DNA from: Aurantibacillus circumpalustris | GTDB lineage: Bacteria; Bacteroidota; Bacteroidia; B-17B0; Aurantibacillaceae | DNA length: 64,000 nucleotides | Reading direction: 5' to 3' | Assembly: GCF_029625215.1 (NCBI RefSeq) | Contig: NZ_CP121197.1 | Location: 744,001 to 808,000 of the forward strand | Part shown: one piece after another, positions 17,413 to 27,835 of the stretch | How the letters are laid out: the number at the start of each line of letters is the position of its first letter | How positions within the stretch are numbered: position 1 is the stretch's first letter | The notes under the pieces: generated by a model | Told to the model about the DNA's origin: nothing | Seen by the model: only the letters and a program-made list of their open reading frames with translations | Databases searched by the model: none | Translations under genes and position numbers: made by a program

Positions 17413-20271
17413 ATGACTACCGACAAATTTGTTAGCCGACATAACGGCCCTCGTGAGCAAGAGGTAAAAGCGATGCTTAAAAAAATTGGTGTTGCAAGCA
17501 TCGATGAATTAATTAATCAAACTGTTCCGCCGAACATTCGTTTAAAGAAACCGCTGCAAATCGCGCCAGCTTTGAGCGAGTATCAGTACATTAAACATTT
17601 AAAAGCCCTTGGTAAAAAAAACAAAGTGTTTCGTTCTTATATCGGTATGGGATACTACAACAATATTTTACCAGCAGTTATTCAACGTAACGTTTTAGAA
17701 AATCCAGGTTGGTATACAGCTTACACGCCATACCAGGCAGAAATTGCGCAAGGTCGTTTAGAAGCGATTTTAAACTTCCAAACAATGGTTATGGATTTAA
17801 CAGCCATGCCAATTGCTAATGCTTCTCTTTTAGATGAAGCAACTGCTGCTGCTGAAGCTCTTTTTATGTTTTACAGCAACCGCAGTAAAGACAAAGTAAA
17901 AAACAACTCCAATAAGTTTTTTATCAGCGAAACGTGTTTTCCTCAAACCATCGATGTGGTTAAAACACGCGCAGTTCCTTATGGAATTGAATTGGTAATA
18001 GGCGATGCAAACACCATCAAATTAGATGATTCGTTTTTCGGAATGTTGATTCAATATCCTGATATCAATGGTGAAGCAAATAATTACAAAAAATTTGTTG
18101 CTGATGCAAAAGCTAACGGTATACAAGTTGCCGTCGCTACAGACCTTTTAGCACTTGCTTTATTAACTCCTCCAGGTGAATGGGGTGCCGATTGTGTTGT
18201 AGGTAATTCACAACGTTTTGGTGTGCCGTTAGGTTACGGTGGTCCACACGCTGCTTTCTTTACTTGCCGCGAAGACTACAAACGTTTAATCCCAGGTCGT
18301 ATTATTGGTGTATCTGTTGACACAGAAGGAAACCAGGCATTACGTATGGCACTTCAAACACGTGAACAACATATTAAACGCGACAAAGCAACTTCAAACA
18401 TTTGTACAGCTCAAGCACTTCTTGCTATCATGGCGAGTATGTATGCAGTGTATCATGGACAAGAAGGCATTAAAGCTATCGCTCAAGGTGTTCACAATGT
18501 AACGAACAACATTGCCGAAGAATTAAAAAAGGCAGGTTTAGCAGTAAAAACAAAATTGTTTTTTGACACAATTGTAGTTGAATGTGATGCAGCTAAAATT
18601 ATGTCAGTTGCCGTTTTTAAAGAAATTAACTTTCGAAAGATCGACGAAAAACATGTCGCCATGAGCTTCGACCAAACTATTGAAGCAAATGACGTTATAG
18701 ATATTTTATCTTGCTTTGGTATCCAATCAAAAGGTGAGGTGAAAAATTCAGATTTAATTAAATCTTCAGATTTAAAACGTACTTCTTCTTATTTAACACA
18801 TCCTGTATTTAACAGCTATCACAGCGAAACAGACATGATGCGTTACATCAAACGTCTTGAAAATAAAGATCTTTCATTGGTTCACTCCATGATATCGTTA
18901 GGATCTTGCACAATGAAATTGAATGCCGCTTCTGAACTTTTAGCGTTGACCTGGCCTGAGTTCGCAAGCATACATCCTTTTGTGCCGCTTGATCAAGCAC
19001 AAGGCTATGCTGAATTAATTGAACAGTTAAATAAAGACCTTTCTGAAATTACCGGTTTTGCCCGTATGAGCTTCCAACCTAATTCTGGCGCGCAAGGTGA
19101 GTACGCAGGCTTAATGGTAATTCGCGCGTACCACATTGCAAATGGAAACGCAAACAGAAATGTAGCTTTAATTCCTTCTTCTGCACATGGCACCAATCCT
19201 GCCAGTGCGGCAATGGCAGGCATGACCATTGTTGTTACAAAATGTGATGAAAAAGGAAACATCGACCTTGTTGATTTAAAGGAAAAAGCAGAAAAATACA
19301 AAGACAATTTATCGTGCTTAATGGTAACCTACCCTTCTACACATGGTGTGTATGAGGAATCTATAATGGACATTACTAAACTCATTCATGATAATGGCGG
19401 TTTAGTATATATGGATGGCGCTAACATGAATGCTCAAGTTGGTCTTACTTCGCCAGGTAACATTGGTGCCGATGTGTGTCATTTAAACTTACACAAAACA
19501 TTTGCTATCCCTCACGGTGGTGGTGGTCCTGGAATGGGACCAATTGGTGTAGTTGAAAAACTTGTGCCATTTTTACCTTCTCATACTGTTGTAAATACAA
19601 GTGGAGACAAAGGTATCACAGCGGTTTCAGCTGCACCTTATGGAAGTGCGCTTATATTGCTTATTTCTTATGGGTATATAAAAATGCTTGGAAACGATGG
19701 TGTAAAACAAGCTACAGAGACAGCTATATTAAACGCTAACTATATTAAAGACTCTCTTAAAGAACATTTCAAAATTTTATATACTGGCAAAAACGGCCGT
19801 TGTGCTCATGAAATGATTTTAGATTGTAACGCATTTAAAATGGCCACGGGTGTTGAAGTAGCAGATATTGCAAAGCGTTTAATGGATTACGGATTTCATG
19901 CTCCGACGGTAGCATTTCCCGTTGTAAATACGTTAATGGTTGAACCAACTGAATCTGAATCAAAAGCAGAATTAGATCGTTTTTGTGAGGCCATGATTTC
20001 AATTCGCAACGAGATTAAAGAAATTGAAGAAGGTAAATTTGAAAAAACAGATAACGTCATTAAAAATGCACCTCATACTTGTAAATCGGTTGTAAGCGAC
20101 GATTGGAAAAAACCTTACTCACGTCAAAAAGCGGCATTCCCTTTAAACTGGGTGCGAGATAATAAATTCTGGCCAAGTGTTGGTAGAGTAGACAATGCAT
20201 ACGGCGATCGGAATCTTGTATGTTCGTGTGCCCCAATTGAGGCATATATGGAAGAAGTTGAAACAGTATAA
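17413..20271 (+). CDS. gcvP: Glycine dehydrogenase (decarboxylating), P protein
   Basis: The P protein decarboxylates glycine with pyridoxal phosphate and passes the aminomethyl group to the lipoylated H protein in the glycine cleavage system. The 952-residue product is the single-chain type, with the N-terminal half (FVSRHNGP, YIGMGYYN, YTPYQAEIAQGRLE) and C-terminal half (GSCTMKLNA, SAHGTNPASAAMAGM) both present. The PLP lysine is in LNLHKTFAIPHGGGGPG at about residue 695. I chose the ATG at 17413; an in-frame TTG 24 bases earlier overlaps the promoter. A terminator hairpin follows the stop, so it looks monocistronic. The genes for the T, H and L proteins are not nearby. Confidence 0.97.
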   Translation: MTTDKFVSRHNGPREQEVKAMLKKIGVASIDELINQTVPPNIRLKKPLQIAPALSEYQYIKHLKALGKKNKVFRSYIGMGYYNNILPAVIQRNVLENPGWYTAYTPYQAEIAQGRLEAILNFQTMVMDLTAMPIANASLLDEATAAAEALFMFYSNRSKDKVKNNSNKFFISETCFPQTIDVVKTRAVPYGIELVIGDANTIKLDDSFFGMLIQYPDINGEANNYKKFVADAKANGIQVAVATDLLALALLTPPGEWGADCVVGNSQRFGVPLGYGGPHAAFFTCREDYKRLIPGRIIGVSVDTEGNQALRMALQTREQHIKRDKATSNICTAQALLAIMASMYAVYHGQEGIKAIAQGVHNVTNNIAEELKKAGLAVKTKLFFDTIVVECDAAKIMSVAVFKEINFRKIDEKHVAMSFDQTIEANDVIDILSCFGIQSKGEVKNSDLIKSSDLKRTSSYLTHPVFNSYHSETDMMRYIKRLENKDLSLVHSMISLGSCTMKLNAASELLALTWPEFASIHPFVPLDQAQGYAELIEQLNKDLSEITGFARMSFQPNSGAQGEYAGLMVIRAYHIANGNANRNVALIPSSAHGTNPASAAMAGMTIVVTKCDEKGNIDLVDLKEKAEKYKDNLSCLMVTYPSTHGVYEESIMDITKLIHDNGGLVYMDGANMNAQVGLTSPGNIGADVCHLNLHKTFAIPHGGGGPGMGPIGVVEKLVPFLPSHTVVNTSGDKGITAVSAAPYGSALILLISYGYIKMLGNDGVKQATETAILNANYIKDSLKEHFKILYTGKNGRCAHEMILDCNAFKMATGVEVADIAKRLMDYGFHAPTVAFPVVNTLMVEPTESESKAELDRFCEAMISIRNEIKEIEEGKFEKTDNVIKNAPHTCKSVVSDDWKKPYSRQKAAFPLNWVRDNKFWPSVGRVDNAYGDRNLVCSCAPIEAYMEEVETV

Positions 20272-20281
20272 ATAAACAATC

Positions 20282-20314
20282 AAAATCCCTGGCAATTCGC
20301 CGGGGATTTTAATT
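20282..20314 (+). terminator. Rho-independent terminator after gcvP
   Basis: AAAATCCCTGGC and GCCGGGGATTTT form a 12-position stem with one mismatch (or bulge) around AATTC, ending in a short T-run. It lies 10 bases beyond the gcvP stop. Confidence 0.75.
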
Positions 20315-20345
20315 ATATGACTTATTTTAACGAGTTTACTAAAAC

Positions 20346-22403
20346 ATGACGAAGCAAATTATTTTAATAGTATTGTTCTCCTTTACAATTATTTCTGCTT
20401 TAAAAGCGCAGAATAGGAAGCTGGACAGTCTTTTAAAAGTCACTCGTGCAGAACACGCTGATTCAACACTAGCAAAGAACTACTATAAAATTGCCAGCAT
20501 TTATTTAAATAAAGGCCAGTTAGACTCTTGCCTTATTTATACTAGAAAATCTTTTACTCTTTCAAAAAAGATAAATTTTTTAAAAGGGATGGCCGTTTCA
20601 AACAATTATTTTGGCCAGGTTAGTAACTATATGGGCTTTGCTGATTCAGCGATTTACTATTTTACTGCGTCAATGAACTTATATAAAGATCTCAAAGATA
20701 CAAGTAGAGTAGCAGGCATGTTGAATAACCTTGGCGTTGTTTACAATAGTCAGGGAAACATTTCTAAAGCCCTCGACTACTATTTCTTATCATTAAAAAC
20801 CAAAGCACAGTTGCACGATTCCGTCGGACTTGCCAATGCTTTTCATAACATAGCTCAGCTTTATATTGACTCAAAAGATACCGTTAACAGTCTAAAATAT
20901 CACAAATTAGCTTTGGAGATTAGAAGAAAACTTCACGACCGATCTGGCATAGGAGCCTCACTGATAGCGATTGGATTAGCCTATAAAAATAGTAACAGGA
21001 CAGATTCTGCTATTCAAACTATTAAAGAGGCTCTGAAAATAGCAGAAGATTTGGGTGAAGAAGAGTCTATTGCAATAGCCTGTTATAACTTAGGAAGTAT
21101 CTATTATGATCAGGGAAACATAAAAGAGTGTACAGCTCTTTTTCATAAGTCTCTTGAATTGTCGAGAAATAATAAGAATGCAAAAGGCATTGCTGTTTGC
21201 CTTGAAGCTCTCGGGATGGTGCAGATAAAAGTAAATAATTCAAAGGAGGCTGTAAATCTTCTTGAAGAGGCTTACAAAATAGGCAGAGAGATTGGTGCAC
21301 ATGATATACTTTTTAGTATAAGCGAAAAACTAAGCGATGCCTATGAAAAAACAGGTGAACACAAAAACGCGCTTTTTTATCTTAAGATAGCGAATGCGGT
21401 TAAAGATAGTTTATACAATGAGGAGAATATCAGAAAGCTCACAAGTGAGAGTTTGAAATATGAGTACGAAAAAGAAAAACTCCTTGCCGAAAAAGAACTT
21501 GAAAAAAAGGAGGCTTTGACAAGTGCGGCTTCCTTCAAAAAAAACCTGATCATTGGTGTTTCCATTTTGTTTTTACTCGTAGTGTCCTATTTCAGTTACA
21601 CACTGTTTAAAAAATTAGAAGAGAATAAGAGGCAAAAACTAATTATTGAAGAACAACAAAAAGAAATGATTGCATCTATTAATTATGCAAAAAGAATTCA
21701 ATATGCCTTACTTGCCCATAAAGATTTACTTGAACAAAACTTACCTAAACATTTTATCCTTTTTAAACCAAAAGACATTGTAAGCGGCGATTTTTATTGG
21801 GGCACTTTAAAAAACAATTATTTTTATCTTGCAGTGTGCGATTGCACAGGTCATGGTGTCCCAGGAGCATTTATGAGCTTATTAAATATAAATTTTCTAA
21901 ATGAGGCAATTAACGAAAAAGGAATTGAAGCGCCTGGTGAAATATTAAATCATGTTCGCGAACAACTTATCAAAAGACTTGACGGGGGACGTGATGGCAT
22001 GGATGCCATCCTTTTGAAAATACCTGTTAGTAAAAAAAACAATGTGCCTATCGAATATGCCGCAGCAAATAATTCGGCACTGCTAATAAGAGAAAATCAA
22101 ACATCAGAGTTATCTAAAGATTCTATGCCAGTGGGGCTTGGTGAAAAAACAGATTCATTTAAAACATTTACACTCGATGTTAAAGTTGGTGATTCCTTAT
22201 ATCTATACACCGATGGCCTTGCTGATCAATTCGGTGGTCCAAAAGGAAAAAAATTCAAGTACAAACAGCTCGATGATATTCTTCTTAAAAACGCAATAAA
22301 TACGATGGATTCACAAAACAATTTATTAGTTGATGCATTTGAACAATGGCGTGGTAACTTAGAACAAGTGGATGATGTTTGTGTTTTAGGAATTCGATTT
22401 TAA
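20346..22403 (+). CDS. TPR sensor with SpoIIE-type serine phosphatase domain
   Basis: The 685-residue protein has a signal peptide (1-21), about seven TPR units (about 35-345, for example ARVAGMLNNLGVVYNSQGN), a membrane segment at about 399-420 and a short coiled coil. The cytoplasmic PP2C/SpoIIE domain runs from about 455 to the end. Metal-site motifs IVSGDFYW (about 478) and CDCTGHGVPG (about 498) are intact, and LYLYTDGLADQ and QVDDVCVLGIRF close the domain. The layout suggests that periplasmic TPRs sense something and control phosphatase activity on an anti-sigma-factor antagonist or similar target. This architecture is common in Bacteroidota, but the targets are mostly unknown. A strong terminator follows. 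Confidence 0.92.
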   Translation: MTKQIILIVLFSFTIISALKAQNRKLDSLLKVTRAEHADSTLAKNYYKIASIYLNKGQLDSCLIYTRKSFTLSKKINFLKGMAVSNNYFGQVSNYMGFADSAIYYFTASMNLYKDLKDTSRVAGMLNNLGVVYNSQGNISKALDYYFLSLKTKAQLHDSVGLANAFHNIAQLYIDSKDTVNSLKYHKLALEIRRKLHDRSGIGASLIAIGLAYKNSNRTDSAIQTIKEALKIAEDLGEEESIAIACYNLGSIYYDQGNIKECTALFHKSLELSRNNKNAKGIAVCLEALGMVQIKVNNSKEAVNLLEEAYKIGREIGAHDILFSISEKLSDAYEKTGEHKNALFYLKIANAVKDSLYNEENIRKLTSESLKYEYEKEKLLAEKELEKKEALTSAASFKKNLIIGVSILFLLVVSYFSYTLFKKLEENKRQKLIIEEQQKEMIASINYAKRIQYALLAHKDLLEQNLPKHFILFKPKDIVSGDFYWGTLKNNYFYLAVCDCTGHGVPGAFMSLLNINFLNEAINEKGIEAPGEILNHVREQLIKRLDGGRDGMDAILLKIPVSKKNNVPIEYAAANNSALLIRENQTSELSKDSMPVGLGEKTDSFKTFTLDVKVGDSLYLYTDGLADQFGGPKGKKFKYKQLDDILLKNAINTMDSQNNLLVDAFEQWRGNLEQVDDVCVLGIRF

Positions 22404-22476
22404 ATCGAATTACAAAAAATCCTTCATGATTTAATTCTAATCTTATTAAATGTTAAGACGCTGTTAAAAAATAATA

Positions 22477-22503
22477 AGCCCTCCAAACCGAGGGCTTTTT
22501 TTT
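22477..22503 (+). terminator. Rho-independent terminator after the SpoIIE-domain gene
   Basis: AGCCCTC-CAAACC-GAGGGCT forms a perfect 7-bp stem with a 6-base loop and is followed by a run of eight or more T residues. Confidence 0.9.
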
Positions 22504-22550
22504 ATAACTTTATAAGGAAAGTCGTATTGATGCGCTTTTCCACACTTTAA

Positions 22551-23564
22551 ATGAAAAAAATTCTTTCAATCATAGGACTTCTAATTGCGATGAGCTTATT
22601 TTTTAGTAGGTGCTATCTCGAAAAGTTTGTCTATTCAGATAAAGAATTACAAGAACACTATGAAGATAAAAGCATTAAGCCTAAATATAAAAAATCTCTT
22701 TTCTCTGGACATAAAATGCACTACGCAGTCTTCAGTAAAAGCGACACGCTTCCCCTTTTAATAATGATTCACGGTGCTCCAGGAGCTTGGTATGGGTACT
22801 TAAACCTAACTGACGACAGCTTATTACAAGCTAATTATAAAATCGTTTCAGTAGATCGCTTAGGATACGGGAAATCTGGTTATGGGAAAGAAATTCTATC
22901 TACTCAAATTCAGGCGGCGGCTATAAAAAAAATAATTGACACAGAAAACACGACAGGGCGTAAGGTATTTCTGTTAGGTAGATCATACGGCGCACCTATT
23001 GCAGCATGGTTGGCAATTCATTATCCTGAAACATTTGAAAAACTTGTACTCGTTTCTCCAGTGATTGACCCAGACAAAGAAAAGTTTTACTGGTTCAGTA
23101 ATATTGGCAAATCTAAACTCATACAAAAAATTCTTCCTGGATTTTTAAATGTGGCCACAAAAGAAAAATTTTCGCATTCACGCGAAATGCGTTTAATGAA
23201 AAACGAATGGAAAAGGCTTTACATACCAACTTATGTGATGGTAGGGGAAGAAGACCGCATCGCGGATACTGCCAACTTTTCGTTTGCCAAAAATTACATG
23301 GTTCATTGTCCCGCTGTGTTTGTAAAACTAAAACACACCGGCCACCAGATAACAATACAACAACCCGACTTAATTAAACAGTTTTTGATGGATAAATCAA
23401 ATTGCAGAAAAATTTGCAAAATAGATTCGACTCTATGTGGAGAAATTTGTGAACGCTCTCCAATAAAAAGCTTCGCCGATGATTTACGTGCAGAAACTCA
23501 CGTAATAACTATAAAAGACAAACAGAGTTTTGACCTACACGTTAATAATAACAGGAACAATTAA
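22551..23564 (+). CDS. Alpha/beta hydrolase lipoprotein with Cys-rich tail
   Basis: This 337-residue protein has a lipoprotein-type signal with FFSRC ending at Cys21. It carries an alpha/beta hydrolase fold: MIHGAPGAW is the oxyanion region near residue 74, GRSYGAP holds the nucleophile Ser near residue 145, GEEDRIAD the acidic residue and HTGHQ the histidine, so the triad looks complete. After the fold ends, about 55 extra residues contain a cysteine cluster (SNCRKICKIDSTLCGEICER) not usual for the family. The stop overlaps the convergent SPOR-like gene by 4 bases. The substrate cannot be predicted; lipase/esterase or haloperoxidase-like activity are the usual options. Confidence 0.85.
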   Translation: MKKILSIIGLLIAMSLFFSRCYLEKFVYSDKELQEHYEDKSIKPKYKKSLFSGHKMHYAVFSKSDTLPLLIMIHGAPGAWYGYLNLTDDSLLQANYKIVSVDRLGYGKSGYGKEILSTQIQAAAIKKIIDTENTTGRKVFLLGRSYGAPIAAWLAIHYPETFEKLVLVSPVIDPDKEKFYWFSNIGKSKLIQKILPGFLNVATKEKFSHSREMRLMKNEWKRLYIPTYVMVGEEDRIADTANFSFAKNYMVHCPAVFVKLKHTGHQITIQQPDLIKQFLMDKSNCRKICKIDSTLCGEICERSPIKSFADDLRAETHVITIKDKQSFDLHVNNNRNN

Positions 23565-23956
23565 AGAACTTTAATTCGTCCTTTCACAATAAAAGAATTG
23601 GGGAATTCTCCTTGTATTTTTCTTAAAGATTCGAACGCCTCTAATTTCGATTTATAACTTCCAACCAATATTACAAAATTAGGTTGCTGATATTCTTTAT
23701 CTGTAGGATAATCAGGAAACTTCAATAAAAATTTTTCACGAACAGCTTCAGCAGCATCCCTGTCAATTCCAAAATGAATTTTAATGCGATAACCCTCTTG
23801 TTCACCGCCTGTTAGCCGATGGTACTCTGCCTTTTTTTCAACAAGCTCTTGAACCTTAAGCTGCGTCTGACTTTGTGGTGGATTTAGATTAGGATTTTCC
23901 TGCGAAACTAAAAAGTTGGCAAAAAGAAAAAAAACTATGACAAACAAATGTTTCAA
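23561..23956 (-). CDS. Small secreted SPOR-like domain protein
   Basis: The 131-residue protein has a signal peptide (1-18, ending near VSQ). The C-terminal ~75 residues (YRIKIHFGIDRDAAEAVREK ... VILVGSYKSKLEAFESLRKI) have the two repeated strand-helix units of a SPOR domain, which in characterised proteins binds denuded peptidoglycan at septa. The short Pro/Gln-rich stretch after the signal is a linker. It is convergent with the hydrolase gene and divergent from the next outer-membrane protein gene. The domain call rests on pattern, not on an alignment. Confidence 0.75.
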   Translation of the reverse strand: MKHLFVIVFFLFANFLVSQENPNLNPPQSQTQLKVQELVEKKAEYHRLTGGEQEGYRIKIHFGIDRDAAEAVREKFLLKFPDYPTDKEYQQPNFVILVGSYKSKLEAFESLRKIQGEFPNSFIVKGRIKVL

Positions 23957-24016
23957 GCCACAAAGGTAAATAAAAAACCAAAAATTATACTATATTAGTG
24001 TTATTTATGAATAGAC

Positions 24017-24964
24017 ATGATAACCCGAATCATCATAAAATATTTATTGATTTTAATTTTTACATCCTCTAATACCACTTTATTTGGTCAATTGGCAAGC
24101 TTTGGAACACATTCAAAGCGTAAACCATTAACCCGCTATAAATTTGCTGCCTATTCTTATTTCGATTTTTGGCGGGAAGCAGGCATTGGTATCCAAAGTC
24201 AAATAGGGTCAAAATGGAGCATCGATCTTTCCGCGTTTTATATTCGGCCTAATTCTTTTATTAAAACAAAAATCAGAAATTGGGAATATTACAATTTTGA
24301 TGGCGCAGGAATTTCTTTAAAACCAAAACTATACATAGGAATAACAGGCTTATATATTGGAATGGCGTATTCTTTGGAGTATTTAGAGCACAAAAAAATA
24401 CGCGTGGCTTATAATGCTTCGAATTTAAACCCAGACCTTGATATCTATTATAATGAAGAATCCTGTTATGGCTGGGCTTCAACTATTGGCTTTACAGTCG
24501 GGAACAAGTTCCAAAATCGCAAATTAATTATTGAACCTTTTTATGTGATAGGAATTACGGTTGCAAGTTTAACCGGCACAACCTATTCCTCTACTTCACC
24601 CTATAGTTATGGGATACACTATCCCTATCAATTCACTTCAGTTTCGCCATATCTATGTATGAATTTTGGTTTAAAAATAGGATTCAACTTTAAAAAAAAT
24701 AAAAAGGCAGAAAGGATCGATTCAAAATTTGATGCCATTTATCTTCCACGGCATTCGGCACTAATGAAATACATGGAAACCATTGATTTTAAAAGGCTGG
24801 AGCATCCAAAATCTTTTAAAAAAGCAAATTCAAAAATTAAAAAAGCAGATAAGGCCCTTCTAAAAATATATCTGAATAACTACAGTGATACAACCGAAAT
24901 GTATCTTAAAATCGAAAACTATTTCGATGAAATAGATAACCTTATTGAACAAGGAAAAAAATAA
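24017..24964 (+). CDS. Secreted or outer-membrane protein of unknown function
   Basis: I do not recognise this 315-residue protein. It has a signal peptide (about 1-25, ending LFGQ). The mature part to about residue 230 has alternating aromatic/hydrophobic strands (SIDLSAFYIRPNSF, GLYIGMAYSLEYLE, LIIEPFYVIGITV) as in an eight- to ten-stranded outer-membrane barrel. The last ~85 residues are polar and helical, rich in Lys and Glu, and may lie outside the barrel. It stands alone between divergent and downstream genes. Confidence 0.7.
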   Translation: MITRIIIKYLLILIFTSSNTTLFGQLASFGTHSKRKPLTRYKFAAYSYFDFWREAGIGIQSQIGSKWSIDLSAFYIRPNSFIKTKIRNWEYYNFDGAGISLKPKLYIGITGLYIGMAYSLEYLEHKKIRVAYNASNLNPDLDIYYNEESCYGWASTIGFTVGNKFQNRKLIIEPFYVIGITVASLTGTTYSSTSPYSYGIHYPYQFTSVSPYLCMNFGLKIGFNFKKNKKAERIDSKFDAIYLPRHSALMKYMETIDFKRLEHPKSFKKANSKIKKADKALLKIYLNNYSDTTEMYLKIENYFDEIDNLIEQGKK

Positions 24965-25056
24965 CAAACGGCTCACCACCCTGCCATATTTTTAGGGTTT
25001 TTCGGACTTAAATCCAATAATTTCTTTAAATTTACCCATTATTCTAACTCGGTAAA

Positions 25057-27801
25057 ATGGACAAATTTTCGTACGTAGGAAACAGCGATGTGGTTGCAAT
25101 TGAAGCGCTCTATAACCAATTTCTAAAAGATCCTAATTCAGTTGATAAAACCTGGCAGGACTTCTTTAAAGGTTTTGAGTTTGCGAGAACAGACTATTCA
25201 CAAACTACTACAAGCTCAAATACCGGAACCACTAACATTCCAGAAAATGTTGCAAAAGAATTTGCGGTAATCAACTTAATTAATGGATACCGAACGCGTG
25301 GACACTTGTTTACTAAAACCAATCCCGTTAGAAAACGCCGAAAATACAAACCAGATCTAGGGCTCGACGTTTTTGAACTTGAAGATAAAGATCTTGAAAC
25401 CGTATTTCACGCCGGTACTCAAATACAAATTGGAGACGCTAAATTAAAAGACATTGTTGCTCACCTTGAAAGAACCTATTGTCAAAGCATTGGTGTTGAG
25501 TACATGTTTATCCGTAACCCCAACTTATTGACTTGGTTGCAGGAAAGAATGGAAACTTCACGAAATATTCCAAAATTCGACAAAGAACAAAAAAGAAGTA
25601 TCCTTAAAAAAGTTACCGAGGCCGTAACATTTGAAAATTTTCTAGCAACAAAGTTTGTAGGTCAAAAAAGATTTTCACTCGAAGGCGCTGAATCATTTTT
25701 ACCCGCAATGAATGCATTAATGGAACATGGCGCAGAGCTGGGTATTGAAGACTACATAATAGGAATGGCTCACCGCGGACGTTTGAACGTTCTTGCGAAC
25801 ATTATGAATAAACCTACCATTGATATTTTTACTGAATTTGAAGGTCGCCCAAGTGAAGACGGTTTGTTTGACGGTGATGTTAAGTATCACATGGGTTATA
25901 GTAATGATGTAATTAGTGAATCCGGTAAATCTGTTCACGTATCTTTAACTCCAAATCCTTCTCACCTTGAAACAGTTGCTCCTGTAGTGGAAGGTATTAC
26001 TCGTGCAAAAATAGATGGTCGTCACAAGGGCAATCATAGAAAAGCTTGCCCAATCATTGTTCATGGTGACGCCGCTATTGCAGGTCAGGGCGTTGTATAT
26101 GAAGTAGTTCAAATGGCTCATTTAGATGCTTATAAAGTAGGTGGAACTGTTCACTTCATTATTAATAATCAAGTTGGTTTTACAACTAATTATAGAGATG
26201 CGCGTTCAAGTACCTACTGTACAGACGTTGCTAAAGTAACCAAGGCTCCAGTATTTCATGTTAACGGCGATGATGTGGAAGCACTAACCCTCGTTGCAAA
26301 AATGGCAATCGAGTTTCGCTTAAATTTCCGTAAAGATGTATTTATTGACATTCTATGTTATCGTAAATATGGGCATAATGAGGGTGATGAACCTCGCTTC
26401 ACGCAGCCTTTGCTTTACAGAGAAATTGCTAAACATCCGAACCCAAAAGAAATTTACGCAAAAAAATTAATCGAAGAAGGAAGCTTCACGCAGGATGAAA
26501 TTGATGAACTTGAAAAATCAATCAAAAGCGATCTTGAAAAAAATCTTGAGTCAGCGAAAAAGGTAGAAAAAGCTAAAGTAACTTCGTATCTACAAGGCCC
26601 ATGGCAGGGAGTTCAAATGGCTAGTGATACAGCTTTTGATGAGTCTCCTGTAACTGCTATAGGTAAAAAAACATTTTTAGACCTCGCTCAAAAAACTACC
26701 GAACTCCCAAAAGACAAAAAGTTTTTTAATAAAACTGAACGCTTGTTTAATGATCGTAGAAATATGATTAAGTCTGATACCTACGATTGGGCAATGGGAG
26801 AGCTATTAGCATACGCGTCGTTAATGACAGAAGGACATAGGGTTCGCTTTAGCGGTCAGGATGTTGAACGCGGAACTTTCTCACACCGCCATGCCGTTAT
26901 TACAATGGAAGATAGCGAAGAAGAATATGTTCCACTAAATAATATTGGTGCCCCTGAACGACTCGAAATTTATAATTCCCATCTCAGTGAATATGCCGTT
27001 CTAGGTTTTGAATATGGGTATGCTTATGCCTCACCCAATGCTTTAACTATTTGGGAAGCACAATTTGGTGATTTCTTTAATGGCGCTCAAATTATTATCG
27101 ACCAATATTTATCTTCTTCTGAATATAAATGGAGAAGGATGAACGGGCTAGTAGTATTGTTACCGCATGGTTATGAAGGACAGGGGCCAGAACACTCAAG
27201 TGCACGTGTAGAGCGTTTTTTACAAATGTGTGCAGAAAATAATATGCAGATTGTAAATGCAACGACTCCTGCACAACAATTTCACGCACTTCGTCGCCAA
27301 CTAAAACGAGGATTCCGTAAACCACTAATTTGTTTCACGCCAAAAAAATTATTGAGATACCCTACTTGTGTAAGCGGTGTAAAAGATTTTACAGAAGGTA
27401 AATTTCAAGAGTTAATCGATGATATAAGTGCTGATGTTAAAAAAATAACGCGTGTTGCATTTTGTAGCGGTAAAATTTATTACGATTTAATAGAACGCAG
27501 AGAAAAAGAAGGTGCTAGTGATATTGCCTTTATTCGGTTAGAGCAGCTATATCCGTTTCCACAAAAACAAGTAGATGCGATCCTTGCCAAATATAAAAAC
27601 GCAAAAGAGTATTTATTTGTTCAAGAAGAATCTGAAAATATGGGCGCCTGGAGATTTGTCGACAAAAATTTACGCTCTTTAAATATGAGATACGTTGGTA
27701 GAGATGAAGCAGCAAGCCCTGCAACAGGTTTTGCAAAGAGACATGCAGCAGAAAGTGAAGAAATTATGCTTGGTATTTTTTCGAAAGTACTGGTTAAATA
27801 A
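25057..27801 (+). CDS. sucA: 2-oxoglutarate dehydrogenase E1 component
   Basis: SucA is the thiamine-diphosphate E1 subunit that decarboxylates 2-oxoglutarate in the TCA cycle. The 914-residue length and the N-terminal MDKFSYVGNSDVVAIEALY with the short E2-binding region are typical. Conserved blocks include YRTRGHL, FLATKFVGQKRFSLEGAES, GMAHRGRLNVLANI, the TPP-binding GDAAIAGQGVVYEV, RFSGQDVERGTFSHRHAV and LLPHGYEGQGPEHSSARVER. It is followed after 34 bases by sucB on the same strand, so the two form an operon. The E3 subunit (lpd) is not in the window. Confidence 0.98.
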   Translation: MDKFSYVGNSDVVAIEALYNQFLKDPNSVDKTWQDFFKGFEFARTDYSQTTTSSNTGTTNIPENVAKEFAVINLINGYRTRGHLFTKTNPVRKRRKYKPDLGLDVFELEDKDLETVFHAGTQIQIGDAKLKDIVAHLERTYCQSIGVEYMFIRNPNLLTWLQERMETSRNIPKFDKEQKRSILKKVTEAVTFENFLATKFVGQKRFSLEGAESFLPAMNALMEHGAELGIEDYIIGMAHRGRLNVLANIMNKPTIDIFTEFEGRPSEDGLFDGDVKYHMGYSNDVISESGKSVHVSLTPNPSHLETVAPVVEGITRAKIDGRHKGNHRKACPIIVHGDAAIAGQGVVYEVVQMAHLDAYKVGGTVHFIINNQVGFTTNYRDARSSTYCTDVAKVTKAPVFHVNGDDVEALTLVAKMAIEFRLNFRKDVFIDILCYRKYGHNEGDEPRFTQPLLYREIAKHPNPKEIYAKKLIEEGSFTQDEIDELEKSIKSDLEKNLESAKKVEKAKVTSYLQGPWQGVQMASDTAFDESPVTAIGKKTFLDLAQKTTELPKDKKFFNKTERLFNDRRNMIKSDTYDWAMGELLAYASLMTEGHRVRFSGQDVERGTFSHRHAVITMEDSEEEYVPLNNIGAPERLEIYNSHLSEYAVLGFEYGYAYASPNALTIWEAQFGDFFNGAQIIIDQYLSSSEYKWRRMNGLVVLLPHGYEGQGPEHSSARVERFLQMCAENNMQIVNATTPAQQFHALRRQLKRGFRKPLICFTPKKLLRYPTCVSGVKDFTEGKFQELIDDISADVKKITRVAFCSGKIYYDLIERREKEGASDIAFIRLEQLYPFPQKQVDAILAKYKNAKEYLFVQEESENMGAWRFVDKNLRSLNMRYVGRDEAASPATGFAKRHAAESEEIMLGIFSKVLVK

Positions 27802-27835
27802 AACGAAAATATAAACACATTCAATAAAATCATTT

